Shown: positions 8,367 to 16,692 of the stretch, in pieces
Numbering within the stretch: position 1 is the first letter of the stretch
How the letters are laid out: the number at the start of each line of letters is the position of its first letter
From: Deltaproteobacteria bacterium
GTDB lineage: Bacteria > Desulfobacterota > Desulfuromonadia > Geobacterales > Geobacteraceae
Assembly: GCA_009668975.1 (NCBI GenBank)
Contig: SBEG01000012.1
Coordinates: 42,691-106,690, forward strand
Reading direction: 5' to 3'
DNA length: 64,000 bases
Notes under the pieces: model-generated
What the model saw: the letters and a program-made list of their open reading frames with translations, nothing else
Databases searched by the model: none
What the model was told of the DNA's origin: nothing
Position numbers and translations under genes: made by a program

Positions 8367-9392
8367 GTGACCATCGTTCGCGCCCGCGCCCCCCTGCGCC
8401 TCGGCCTTGCCGGCGGCGGATCCGACGTCTCCCCCTACTGCGACGTGCACGGGGGCTACGTCCTCAACTCCACTATAGACCGCTACGCCTACGCGGTAAT
8501 CGCCACCGTCGACGACCCCGTGGTCCGCTTCATCTCCACCGACCGGCAGGAGGAGCTGGTGCTGCCGCTGGCGGCGGAGCTGGAGCTGGACGGCAGGCTC
8601 GACCTGCACAAGGCGGTCTACAACGAGATCATCAGGAGCTTCAACGGCGGCAGGACGATCCCCCTCGAGCTCAGCACCTTCTGCGATGCTCCGGTGGGCT
8701 CGGGCCTCGGCTCCTCCTCGACGCTTGTGGTGGTTATGATCTGCGCCTTCGCCGAGCTGCTCAACCTCCCCCTGGATGACTACGCCATCGCGCAGCTCGC
8801 CTACAAGATCGAGCGTCACGACTGCCGGCTGCAGGGGGGGCACCAGGACCAGTACTCCGCGGCCTTCGGCGGCTTTAACTTCATGGAGTTCTACGCCGAC
8901 CGGGCCATCATCAACCCGTTGCGCATCAAGCAGTGGGTGGTCTGCGAGCTGGAGGCCTCGCTGGTACTCTTCTATACCGGGGTCTCCCGTGAGTCGGCCA
9001 ACATCATCGCCGACCAGAGCGCCAACCTGAAGACCGGCGATAGCAACGCCATCGAGGCCATGCATGGCATCAAGCGAGAGGCCCTGATCATGAAGGAGTG
9101 TCTGCTGAAGGGCAACTTCGGCGGCATCGTGTCGTCGATGCGCGACGGCTGGGAGAACAAGAAGCGTTCGGCGAAGACCGTTTCCAACCCGCTGATCGAT
9201 GAGATCTACCGGGTAGCCGTCGAGGCGGGTGCCTTGGCTGGCAAGGTCTCCGGTGCCGGCGGCGGCGGCTTCATGATGTTCTTCGTGCCGCCGGAGAGAC
9301 GCATGGACGTCATCCGCACCCTGGGCCGTTTCGAGGGGCAGATCAGTAACTGCCACTTTACCCCTAGCGGCGCCCAGGCTTGGAGGGTCTGA
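8367..9392 (+). CDS. hddA: D-glycero-alpha-D-manno-heptose-7-phosphate kinase
   Basis: 341 residues, GTG start with an AAGGAGAAA site. It is a GHMP-superfamily kinase: an N-terminal RARAPLRLGLAGGGSD, the ATP-binding PVGSGLGSSST near residue 111, and the C-terminal GKVSGAGGGGFM. This pattern is characteristic of HddA-type heptose kinases rather than galactokinase or mevalonate kinase. The known reaction is phosphorylation of D-glycero-D-manno-heptose 7-phosphate at C1, giving the alpha-1,7-bisphosphate for GDP-heptose synthesis. It ends two bases before hddC. The isomerase gmhA and phosphatase gmhB needed for the full pathway are not in this window. Confidence 0.87.
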   Translation: MTIVRARAPLRLGLAGGGSDVSPYCDVHGGYVLNSTIDRYAYAVIATVDDPVVRFISTDRQEELVLPLAAELELDGRLDLHKAVYNEIIRSFNGGRTIPLELSTFCDAPVGSGLGSSSTLVVVMICAFAELLNLPLDDYAIAQLAYKIERHDCRLQGGHQDQYSAAFGGFNFMEFYADRAIINPLRIKQWVVCELEASLVLFYTGVSRESANIIADQSANLKTGDSNAIEAMHGIKREALIMKECLLKGNFGGIVSSMRDGWENKKRSAKTVSNPLIDEIYRVAVEAGALAGKVSGAGGGGFMMFFVPPERRMDVIRTLGRFEGQISNCHFTPSGAQAWRV

Positions 9393-9394
9393 GG

Positions 9395-10099
9395 GTGGCG
9401 GCGGTCGTGAAGGCGGTCGTGCTGGCCGGGGGGTTGGGCACCCGGCTGAAGGGAAGGGTGCCCAACCTACCCAAGCCGATGGCGCCGGTGGCGGGGCGCC
9501 CGTTTCTGGAGTACCTCCTCGACCGGCTGGCGGGCGCCGGGGTGCACGAGGTGATCCTCTCGGTCGGTTACCGCTGGCAGGCCATCGCGGACCACTTCGG
9601 CGAGGAGTACCGGGGCATGCGACTGCGCTACGCCGTGGAAGTGGAGCCGCTGGGAACTGGCGGCGCGCTCGCTCACGCGCTGAACGGCGAGGGGGACGAG
9701 CCAGTCTTGGTGCTGAACGGAGACACCCTGCTCACCGTCGACTACAGCGAGCTCTTTTTCTGGTTTCTCGCTGAGTTGGCTGAGGTTGGCATGGTTCTTA
9801 GAAGGGTGCCCGACGCCGCGCGCTACGGGTCGGTGGTGGTGCGCGACGGGCGGGTCGCCGAGTTCCTGGAAAAGGGGTGTAGCGGCCCCGGCCTGATTAA
9901 CGCCGGCGTCTACCTTCTAAAACCCGCCATCTTCTCCAGGCTAGGCCTTTCCGGACGCTTCAGCCTGGAGGTCGACCTGCTGCAGCGGCATCGGGAGGAG
10001 CTCTCCCCGCTTGCCTTCATCACAGACGCCTACTTCATCGACATTGGCATTCCCGAGGATTACGACCGTGCTCAGCGCGAACTGCAGACGCTTCAATAA
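9395..10099 (+). CDS. hddC: D-glycero-alpha-D-manno-heptose 1-phosphate guanylyltransferase
   Basis: 234 residues from GTG 9395, chosen because GGAGGG at 9382 is correctly spaced; GTG 9407 is an alternative. The nucleotidyltransferase signature VLAGGLGTRL lies at residues 8-17, followed by KPMAPVAGRPFLEY, PLGTGGAL and VLNGDTLL. The end contains FIDIGIPEDYDRA, typical of HddC and related sugar-phosphate transferases. The known reaction joins GTP and heptose 1-phosphate to give GDP-heptose. It directly follows hddA, the usual partner. A mannose-1-phosphate guanylyltransferase is the main alternative, but adjacency to hddA argues for HddC. Confidence 0.83.
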   Translation: MAAVVKAVVLAGGLGTRLKGRVPNLPKPMAPVAGRPFLEYLLDRLAGAGVHEVILSVGYRWQAIADHFGEEYRGMRLRYAVEVEPLGTGGALAHALNGEGDEPVLVLNGDTLLTVDYSELFFWFLAELAEVGMVLRRVPDAARYGSVVVRDGRVAEFLEKGCSGPGLINAGVYLLKPAIFSRLGLSGRFSLEVDLLQRHREELSPLAFITDAYFIDIGIPEDYDRAQRELQTLQ

Positions 10100-10165
10100 C
10101 CCACTCCCGGTCGCCGGCCGGTGCCGCACTTGGCGACCTCGAGCCGGACAGCTGGGTGTGCCGCG

Positions 10166-11041
10166 ATGACGCCGCGGGTCTACATCGTCATCCTGAACTT
10201 CAACAACTGGGACGACTCCCTTGAGTGCTTGGACTCCTGCGCTCGGCTCACCTATGACAACCGTCGGCTGCTGCTGATCGACAACGGCTCCAGGGAGGAC
10301 CGCTCGTGGGAGGTCCTGGAACGTTATCCGGAAGTCGAATTGGTGATGAGCGTTGCCAACCGAGGTTTCGCCGGTGGGTGTAACCTCGGAATCGAGCTTG
10401 CCCTCGCCAGGGGGGCCGATCTCGTCTGGCTGCTGAACAACGACACGGTGGTGGAGGCGGACTCGTTGGCCAGGCTGGTGGTCGACCTCCCCGATGACGC
10501 TGGCATCGTGTCGCCCAAGATTTACTACTACGGCACCCGCGAGATCTGGTCCTCCGGCGGCTACTTCAATAAAACGGCGATGGCGGTAAACTACACCTAT
10601 GATCGCGAGGGGACTGATGAGGTCGGCTTCGTTACCGGATGCGCTATGCTGATCCCCGCGAGGATCTTCCGTGAGTACGGGCTCTTGAAGGAAGAGTATT
10701 TCCTGAATGTGGAGGACTGGGAGATCTGCCGGCGTCTGACCCGCGGCGGTAAAAAGATATACGTCATCGGCGGCAGTGTGATATATCATAAGGTCAGCAG
10801 GTCCAAGCAGGGGGTGGCCTCACCTCTAGACGTCTACTACACCGTCCGTAACAGGCTCTACTTCATCGACGAGTACTACTCTGGGGCACAGCGGCTGTGT
10901 CTCCGAACTCTCTTTACCCTGTGGTGGCCGATTTGGCTGGTCAAGAATCTCATCGCTGGCCAGGGCGCAATCGTGGGACCGTTTCTGCACGGCATCCACG
11001 ATTACCTGCGGGGGAGAAGGGGGGGCTGCGACCGGTACTGA
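10166..11041 (+). CDS. family 2 glycosyltransferase (rhamnosyltransferase-like)
   Basis: About 291 residues from ATG 10166; the frame is open upstream to GTG 10121, but ATG directly precedes the conserved VYIVILNFNNWDDS start of the fold. GT2/GT-A features are LLLIDNGSRE, the ANRGFAGGCNLGI loop, the metal-binding LLNNDTVV, and EEYFLNVEDWEICRRL near the active site. A hydrophobic stretch toward the C-terminus (LFTLWWPIWLVKNLI) suggests membrane association. It presumably adds one residue of the O-antigen repeat. The 66-base gap to hddC holds no other gene. Confidence 0.85.
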   Translation: MTPRVYIVILNFNNWDDSLECLDSCARLTYDNRRLLLIDNGSREDRSWEVLERYPEVELVMSVANRGFAGGCNLGIELALARGADLVWLLNNDTVVEADSLARLVVDLPDDAGIVSPKIYYYGTREIWSSGGYFNKTAMAVNYTYDREGTDEVGFVTGCAMLIPARIFREYGLLKEEYFLNVEDWEICRRLTRGGKKIYVIGGSVIYHKVSRSKQGVASPLDVYYTVRNRLYFIDEYYSGAQRLCLRTLFTLWWPIWLVKNLIAGQGAIVGPFLHGIHDYLRGRRGGCDRY

Positions 11042-11085
11042 ATCGCTGCTAACTGCAGAGGGGACAACATTTAAGGAATGCAAAC

Positions 11086-13098
11086 GTGCTGATCACAACC
11101 TCCCAACTGGCCCGCCTCGTCATCCCCGCTGGCATCAAGGTGGTCTCCCTCGACCTGTTTGACACTCTTTTGCTGCGCAATGTCGATCCCCCGGAGGTCA
11201 CCATCCGGCTGGTGGCCGAGCGGATCGTCGAGCGAGCTCTGCTGCCGGTTGGTGCACAGGAGTACCAGGCGTTGCGGGGGAAGGTGGAAGCCGGGCTGCG
11301 CGCGGAGGCGAATGAACGGGGGGGCGACGCCGAGTGCTCCCTTGCCGAGATTTCCTGTCGGATCACGGAGAAGTTGCGGCTGCCACCGGAGATGGCTGAG
11401 CGGCTGATCGACACTGAGTTGGAGGTCGAGTCCCTCATCATCGACCCGAATCCTGAGGTGGTCGCCTTGATCCGCAGGCTTGGCAACCGTCACCGCGTGG
11501 TGGCGGTTTCTGATACCTACTTCGACTCCGAACAACTCGCCCGTTTGCTCGCTGCACTTGAACTAGGCTGCTTGTTCAGCCGGGTCTACGCCTCCTGCGA
11601 GTGGGGAGTGACCAAGCAGAGCGGGCGGCTATTCGATAAGGTCTTGGCCGAGGAGGGGGTGGACCCCGGTGAGATGATACACCTGGGGGACAACTTTCAC
11701 GGGGACTATCTTTCCCCTTCCAAACGAGGCATTCGGGCGGTTTTCCTGTACGACCCAGAGACCCTGAACCGGAAACGGAGCCTGCGCCGGGCGCTGTCGA
11801 AGGGGAGGCACGCGGACCTGTACCGGCTCTATTTCGACCGGAGTGACCGAGACGGCTGGTACGGGAGCCCGGCCAGTCCGTACCGCTTCGGGCGGCAACT
11901 GATGGGGCCGCTTCTGACGATTTTTACCGCTCGTCTCGTGCATGAGCTCCGCGGTCAAGGCTGCCCGAGGCTTTTCTTTGTGGCGCGGGACGGTTTTCTG
12001 CTGCAGAGGCTGTACCGAGAGCTGGCACCGGATCTTGGGGGGCGGGAGGAGCACTACCTTTCCCTCAGCCGTTACACGGCGGCACTCGCTTCCATCTCGG
12101 TCTTGGGTCCCCGAGAGGTGGTGCTGGCCGGTTTTGCCTGCATCACGCTGCAGGACGCCCTGCACCGGCTGGGGGTGGGGTCCCTCCCCGAAATCGAGGG
12201 GATCGCGGCTCGACTCGGGCTGCCGGTGGATACGCCGGTCCAGCAGGAAGAACTCTACTTGCAGCTCAGGAAGCTCTTCGAACAGGACGACTTCCGCAGC
12301 CCGGTACTGCTCGCCGCTGCCCGGATGCGTGCGGGGCTAGAGCGCTACCTGGAAGGGGAAGGATTCTTCGGTACCCGTCCCGCGGCCCTGGTCGATATTG
12401 GATGGCACGGCACCATCCAGGAATGCCTGCACGTGGCCTTCGGGCACCGCCCCGATTTCCCGCCACTTGTCGGATACTACGTCGCGGTGATGCCCCCCTT
12501 CATGGAGAATCCTACCACGCGTAAAGGGCTGATCCTCGACTACCGGCAAGCCAGCCCGGAAGAGTCCGCCATCGCCCTGCACCGGGAACTCTGGGAGCTC
12601 TCGACCCGCGCTTTCCACGGCACCACCACCGGTTACGTCGAATGGGTCGGCCATACCGTGCCGGTCCGCAAGCGGGAGGGGACTCCGGAGAAGAGGGCCG
12701 AGCTGAACGGCTTCGTTCTTGAAATCCAGCGGGGAGTCCTTGACTGTACCCGTGACTTCGCTCGCATGAACGCGGTGATCCCCGCTGATCTTGCCTTTCT
12801 CAAGGAGATCGCGCTCTCGGAATACGATCTTGCCGTCAGCTTTCCTGAGGGAGGGGTTGCGGAGCTCTTCGAACGCCTTTCACATCCAGATGATTTCGGC
12901 TCAGGGCGCTTTACCCCGCTGGTTCGCAGCTTTGCCTGGCGCGAGATCATCGCGGGGCGCCGCTTCCTGGGCGAGTTCCTGGATAATCCGTGGCGCGAGG
13001 CTTCGCTGGTCTGTTCGCGCCTCCCTTTCTTGTCTCTCTACCAGACTGTGAAGAAGCTCATCTGTTGGCGGAGAGGAGCGAGGTACTACGCGCCATGA
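11086..13098 (+). CDS. large HAD-like hydrolase, COG5610-type, with unknown C-terminal region
   Basis: 670 residues, GTG start with TAAGGA upstream. The first ~240 residues are a HAD domain: motif I SLDLFDTLLLR near residue 23, motif II AVSDTYF, a lysine in GVTKQSG, and the acidic motif HLGDNFHGDY. The remaining ~430 residues include FFVARDGFLLQRL and VDIGWHGTIQE, which recur in this family but have no function I can name. Such proteins occur in bacterial glycosylation loci and may act on a phosphorylated sugar or lipid carrier. Its stop overlaps the start of a 96-codon gene (ATGA). One hypothesis is that it supplies the missing heptose phosphatase activity, but nothing in the sequence proves this. 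Confidence 0.75.
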   Translation: MLITTSQLARLVIPAGIKVVSLDLFDTLLLRNVDPPEVTIRLVAERIVERALLPVGAQEYQALRGKVEAGLRAEANERGGDAECSLAEISCRITEKLRLPPEMAERLIDTELEVESLIIDPNPEVVALIRRLGNRHRVVAVSDTYFDSEQLARLLAALELGCLFSRVYASCEWGVTKQSGRLFDKVLAEEGVDPGEMIHLGDNFHGDYLSPSKRGIRAVFLYDPETLNRKRSLRRALSKGRHADLYRLYFDRSDRDGWYGSPASPYRFGRQLMGPLLTIFTARLVHELRGQGCPRLFFVARDGFLLQRLYRELAPDLGGREEHYLSLSRYTAALASISVLGPREVVLAGFACITLQDALHRLGVGSLPEIEGIAARLGLPVDTPVQQEELYLQLRKLFEQDDFRSPVLLAAARMRAGLERYLEGEGFFGTRPAALVDIGWHGTIQECLHVAFGHRPDFPPLVGYYVAVMPPFMENPTTRKGLILDYRQASPEESAIALHRELWELSTRAFHGTTTGYVEWVGHTVPVRKREGTPEKRAELNGFVLEIQRGVLDCTRDFARMNAVIPADLAFLKEIALSEYDLAVSFPEGGVAELFERLSHPDDFGSGRFTPLVRSFAWREIIAGRRFLGEFLDNPWREASLVCSRLPFLSLYQTVKKLICWRRGARYYAP

Positions 13099-13385
13099 GG
13101 GGATGGGTGAAGATACGGAGCGTGGTGATCGATACCGTCGTTTGTGCCGTCTGCTCCATTCTGTATAGCACTCGCTTCCCGGGCTACTCCGGCTATCTCG
13201 CAGGCCGCAGGCGGCGGGTAAGTTTCCGCTCCGAGCTGGCGGCGTGGAAGGAAAACATCACGGCCGCCTTCGCGGTGGCCGTCACTGGGGCCGTGTTGCG
13301 CATCCTGGCTGCACTACCACCTCATCAGGGGGAAAAATTATTTCTCAGCATAGTCAACCTCAAAAACCGACGGCCGCGGTGGTGA
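13095..13385 (+). CDS. small hypothetical protein of the polysaccharide cluster
   Basis: A 96-residue frame whose ATG overlaps the stop of the HAD gene (ATGA) and whose stop overlaps a possible GTG start of the next glycosyltransferase (GTGA at 13382). This double coupling is the main support. The product is basic, with a moderately hydrophobic stretch near residues 10-22 and another near 60-80, so it may be membrane-associated. I recognise no family. The strong GC bias of the region also keeps spurious frames open, so this may not be a real gene. Confidence 0.45.
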   Translation: MRGWVKIRSVVIDTVVCAVCSILYSTRFPGYSGYLAGRRRRVSFRSELAAWKENITAAFAVAVTGAVLRILAALPPHQGEKLFLSIVNLKNRRPRW

Positions 13386-13417
13386 GTCAGCATCGTCACT
13401 CCACGGGGGAGGTCCCA

Positions 13418-14830
13418 GTGACCGTGGTTATCGTGAACTGGAACCGGCGCGACTGCGTCCTCTCCTTGCTGGATTCGTTGCTTCTCCTCGAGCACCGCGC
13501 CCTCACTGTCATCGTGGTGGACAATGCCTCCTCTGACGGTTCGGCTGAGATCATCCGCAATCATCCGCTTTCGGTGACCTTGCTAGAAAATTGGGAAAAC
13601 TTGGGTGGGACCGGAGGTTTCAATACTGGTATCCGCCACGCCTTGGAATTCTCAGACCAAGAGTTCATCTGGTTGTTGGATAATGACGCTGAAGTGTTAC
13701 AGGACACCCTTGATCAGTTGGTCGGGGCAATGAAGCGGGATTCCTCCATCGGTGTTGCCGGCTCCTGTATCCTCAGCCCCGAGAACCGAACGGTTATTGT
13801 GGAGGCGGGAGGCTTCGTGGATCGGCGCAGCGGCACCTGGACGCCAAACCTCCGTTACCAACCATACACGCCGTTACAGGGGAAGGGGCTGGTGGAAGCT
13901 GTAGATTACGTCCCGGCCTGTTCGGCACTGGTCCGGGTCAGTGTGGTGCGCCAGATTGGCCAGTTGGACGAACGTTTTTTCCTTCACTGGGACGACATCG
14001 ACTTCTGCGCTCGGGTGCGTGAGGCTGGATACCGGGTGGTTTCGGTCCTAGACTCACCAGCGTACCATGGAGCAGAAAAGGGGTATAGTTCCATGACCCT
14101 TTACTATGATTTCCGCAATGCGCTCCTCTATTTCGGTAAACATTTTAACGGTGTCAGCCTGCTGCGCACCTACATGAACGTACTCAGCAATTACATGAGT
14201 TCTCTCGTTTATATGCGCTTAATGGGGAAGACGACTTTGGCCAACTACCTGGGTGAGGGGGTGTGTGACTTTCTAGCCGGACGTTTCGGTCGGTCCAGGA
14301 CCAACCCTGCGGCACTGCGTGAACAACCGACCTCGAAGCATTCGGTACGGGATAATTCCCTCTGCGGTTGTACCAAGGTGATCCTGTTTGCCGTTGGCTC
14401 CTACGAGGAGATTGTCTCCGCACTGGCTGCCGTCAGGGTGCTGTCCCCCTTAGCCTCCCTTGCAGTCGTAGTGGCGGCGGACCGCGCCGAAGCCTACCGC
14501 TTGCCGGGAGTCGATCGACTGATCGTCTATGACCTTCTGAAGGACGGCCTGGCGGCGAGGCTTAAAACAGCGGGGGATATTCTGGCGGAACGCTATTCCT
14601 ACGGGGTTACCGCCGGAAAGGGGTTCACCATCCCTTATGCTTTCCTGCTGGGCCGCAATTTCACCTTTGAACCGGACGGTGCTTTGGCGCTTTCCGAAGT
14701 CTCCTGGAAAAGTGTGTGGAAGCTGCCGACAGCTCTACTATTGGGCAAGCTCTGCGCCGCACTTCTGCTGATTCCCGCTTGTGCCGCGGCACGTATTAGA
14801 GTCAAGCTGGCAAAGGAACCTTCCTTATGA
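13418..14830 (+). CDS. family 2 glycosyltransferase with an unidentified C-terminal extension
   Basis: 470 residues from GTG 13418, five bases after a strong GGGGGAGG site; GTG 13382, overlapping the previous stop, is an alternative. The GT2 domain spans roughly residues 1-290: VTVVIVNWNRRD, VVDNASSDGS, ENLGGTGGFNTGI, LLDNDAEV, and FFLHWDDIDFCARV. This is like the galactofuranosyl/rhamnosyl GlfT2 relatives that carry a WDD motif. From about residue 300 an extension of some 170 residues begins (FAVGSYEEIVSAL, VVAADRAEAYRLPG, then a hydrophobic end) that I do not recognise. Base composition differs: the catalytic half is near 45-55% GC while the tail returns to high GC. It overlaps the next gene by four bases. 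Confidence 0.83.
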   Translation: MTVVIVNWNRRDCVLSLLDSLLLLEHRALTVIVVDNASSDGSAEIIRNHPLSVTLLENWENLGGTGGFNTGIRHALEFSDQEFIWLLDNDAEVLQDTLDQLVGAMKRDSSIGVAGSCILSPENRTVIVEAGGFVDRRSGTWTPNLRYQPYTPLQGKGLVEAVDYVPACSALVRVSVVRQIGQLDERFFLHWDDIDFCARVREAGYRVVSVLDSPAYHGAEKGYSSMTLYYDFRNALLYFGKHFNGVSLLRTYMNVLSNYMSSLVYMRLMGKTTLANYLGEGVCDFLAGRFGRSRTNPAALREQPTSKHSVRDNSLCGCTKVILFAVGSYEEIVSALAAVRVLSPLASLAVVVAADRAEAYRLPGVDRLIVYDLLKDGLAARLKTAGDILAERYSYGVTAGKGFTIPYAFLLGRNFTFEPDGALALSEVSWKSVWKLPTALLLGKLCAALLLIPACAAARIRVKLAKEPSL

Positions 14831-16179
14831 ATATTTTCATCCTCGGCGCAGGCCCTACAGGACTCGGTGCCGCATATAATCTGAATAATTCCGGCCAGAC
14901 CGGATGGCGCCTATTCGAGCGCAACAGTCACGCAGGCGGCTTGTCCGCTTCATTTCTCGACAATCGCGGCTTTACCTGGGACATTGGGGGGCACGTCCTC
15001 TTCTCCCACTACGACTATTTCGACAAGGCCATCGAAGAGGCTTTGGGATTCGAACATTTCAACCATCTTAGGGAAAGCTGGATCAGAATCCTGCAGACTT
15101 GGGTGCCTTATCCATTCCAGAACAATATCCGCCATCTGCCCGCGGAGGCTCTTGAAGCTTGTTTAGAGGGTCTTCGCTCTCAGCGGCCTGATCTAGAGAG
15201 AAGTGCCAATTTTCGCGAATGGATGGATGCGATCTTCGGTGAGGGTATTGTCAGGTACTTTATGGAGCCCTACAACCGAAAGGTCTGGGGGGTGCCGCTG
15301 GAGACGATGGGTAAGGAATGGCTTGGCGAGCGGGTGAGTGTAGTGGATTTCGCCCGGGTAAAGAAGAACATTGCAGAGCAGAGGGATGACGTGAACTGGG
15401 GGCCGAACAACCGGTTCAAATTTCCCAAATTTGGCGGTACCGGGGCGATTTTTGAAGGAATTGCCCGACCGTTCCGCGATCAGATTTCTTTTGATCATGA
15501 TCTGGTGGCGGTGGATCTGGAGGCAAAAGAGGTCACTTTTGCCAACGGCCGTACAGAACATTATGATGTGCTGATCAATACCACTCCGCTTGATTGTTTC
15601 ATCAAGAAGTGCGTAGCTGTTCCGGATGCTGTTCGTGATGCTGCAAAAGAACTGGTACACAATGGCGGGCTGATCGTCGGACTTGGATTTGCCGGTAAAA
15701 GGATCGACCCCAAATGCTGGATGTATTTCCCCGAAGCGAATTCACCTTTCTATCGAGTGACGAATTTCTTCAATTATTCTCCATATAACGTTCCTAACGG
15801 AGACGTCGATAACTATTTCTCCCTGATGTGCGAGACGACCTACTCACCCCACAAGCCGGTGGACAAGGAGCGAATCATTGAAGATACCATCCAGGGTCTG
15901 GTCAACACCGGAATGATCACCGAAGAAGAGCGTGGCCGGATCTTCAGCCGCTATCTCATCGATATCCCGTATTCCTATCCGGTGCCGACAGTTGGACGGG
16001 ATAAAGCCCTCGGGGTTATCCAACCCTGGCTGGAATCTCAGGGTGTGTTTTCCCGCGGTCGTTTCGGAGCCTGGAAATATGAGGTGGGAAATATGGACCA
16101 CTCCTTCATGCAGGGTGTCGAAATCGCGGAGCGGATCTTGCTCGGTACTGACGAAAGAACCATCAACGGAAAGATGTGA
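14827..16179 (+). CDS. FAD-dependent UDP-galactopyranose-mutase-like oxidoreductase
   Basis: 450 residues, ATG overlapping the upstream stop. The dinucleotide-binding start is FILGAGPTGLGAAYNL, followed by an acidic residue (RLFERN) and AGGLSASF, with DIGGHVLFSHYDYF after that. WVPYPFQNNI and the EPYNRKVWG segment resemble the UDP-galactopyranose mutase / protoporphyrinogen-oxidase-like amino-oxidase superfamily, closer to eukaryote-type mutases than to classical bacterial Glf. The expected role is interconversion of a hexopyranose nucleotide to its furanose form. The upstream glycosyltransferase has a WDD motif as in galactofuranosyltransferases, which would fit. Base composition is clearly lower in GC than the genes before it. 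It is the last gene of the cluster. Confidence 0.75.
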   Translation: MNIFILGAGPTGLGAAYNLNNSGQTGWRLFERNSHAGGLSASFLDNRGFTWDIGGHVLFSHYDYFDKAIEEALGFEHFNHLRESWIRILQTWVPYPFQNNIRHLPAEALEACLEGLRSQRPDLERSANFREWMDAIFGEGIVRYFMEPYNRKVWGVPLETMGKEWLGERVSVVDFARVKKNIAEQRDDVNWGPNNRFKFPKFGGTGAIFEGIARPFRDQISFDHDLVAVDLEAKEVTFANGRTEHYDVLINTTPLDCFIKKCVAVPDAVRDAAKELVHNGGLIVGLGFAGKRIDPKCWMYFPEANSPFYRVTNFFNYSPYNVPNGDVDNYFSLMCETTYSPHKPVDKERIIEDTIQGLVNTGMITEEERGRIFSRYLIDIPYSYPVPTVGRDKALGVIQPWLESQGVFSRGRFGAWKYEVGNMDHSFMQGVEIAERILLGTDERTINGKM

Positions 16180-16343
16180 GTGTTGTTGATTGTGTCTCGC
16201 TTAGTCTGTGCTTGCACGCTGAACCGCTTCCTACTCCTCCGAAGTAGCTTGCCGGGTTAGCGCGAAAGTGTGTGTGCCTTTGGCAAAGAACCTGAAGGAT
16301 AACAGGCGGAGACTGGATAGAAAAATTGCGTTAGGCGTACGCC

Positions 16344-16586
16344 TTACAATGGCAGTAGATTATGAAGAGCTTTCTTTACTCTCTCCTGGTCCCCGACCGC
16401 TAATTCTCCGGCTTTTCTGATGATCAATTGTTCTTCCAGGGTGAACAATTTCATTCGTACGATTGATGCTGACGGTAGTCCGGCGGAATCCAAGTCCTGG
16501 ATTTCGATATCAAGAGGCCAATCAGAATTCTTGGCGCTCGAACAATTACGCGGACTCGGGATGTTACGGAACTGATGGAATGAACG
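16344..16586 (-). pseudogene. C-terminal remnant of a MazF/PemK-like type II toxin
   Basis: Read on the minus strand, an open frame of 80 codons ends at TAA (16346-16344). It encodes SDWPLDIEIQDLDSAGLPSA, directly followed by SIVRMKLFTLEEQLIIRKAG. The pattern of a WPL strand, then AGLP, then a basic (S/A)xVRxKLFTL segment is characteristic of the C-terminal half of PemK/MazF-family mRNA interferases. The N-terminal half is missing: an in-frame stop precedes the frame at 16589-16587 and no start codon with a ribosome site is visible. No antitoxin gene is recognisable beside it. It is most likely a dead toxin gene left by decay or recombination. Confidence 0.6.
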
Positions 16587-16639
16587 TCAACGGTACGTTT
16601 TGAGGTAATAATTCAGCAATTAAACAACACAACCCTGAT

Positions 16640-16692
16640 GTAGGGGCACGGCGCGCCGTGCCCAGATTGGGCTAGGCATGCCTAGCCCCTAC
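16640..16692. repeat. 53-base double-palindrome (cruciform) element
   Basis: Two perfect 20-base palindromes stand side by side: GGGCACGGCGCGCCGTGCCC (16644-16663) and GGGCTAGGCATGCCTAGCCC (16669-16688), separated by AGATT. The outer bases GTAG (16640-16643) and CTAC (16689-16692) are also complementary, so the unit can fold as two hairpins closed by a stem. This resembles dispersed REP/MITE-type repeats. It could also act as a transcription barrier after the polysaccharide cluster, but no T-run follows. Confidence 0.7.
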
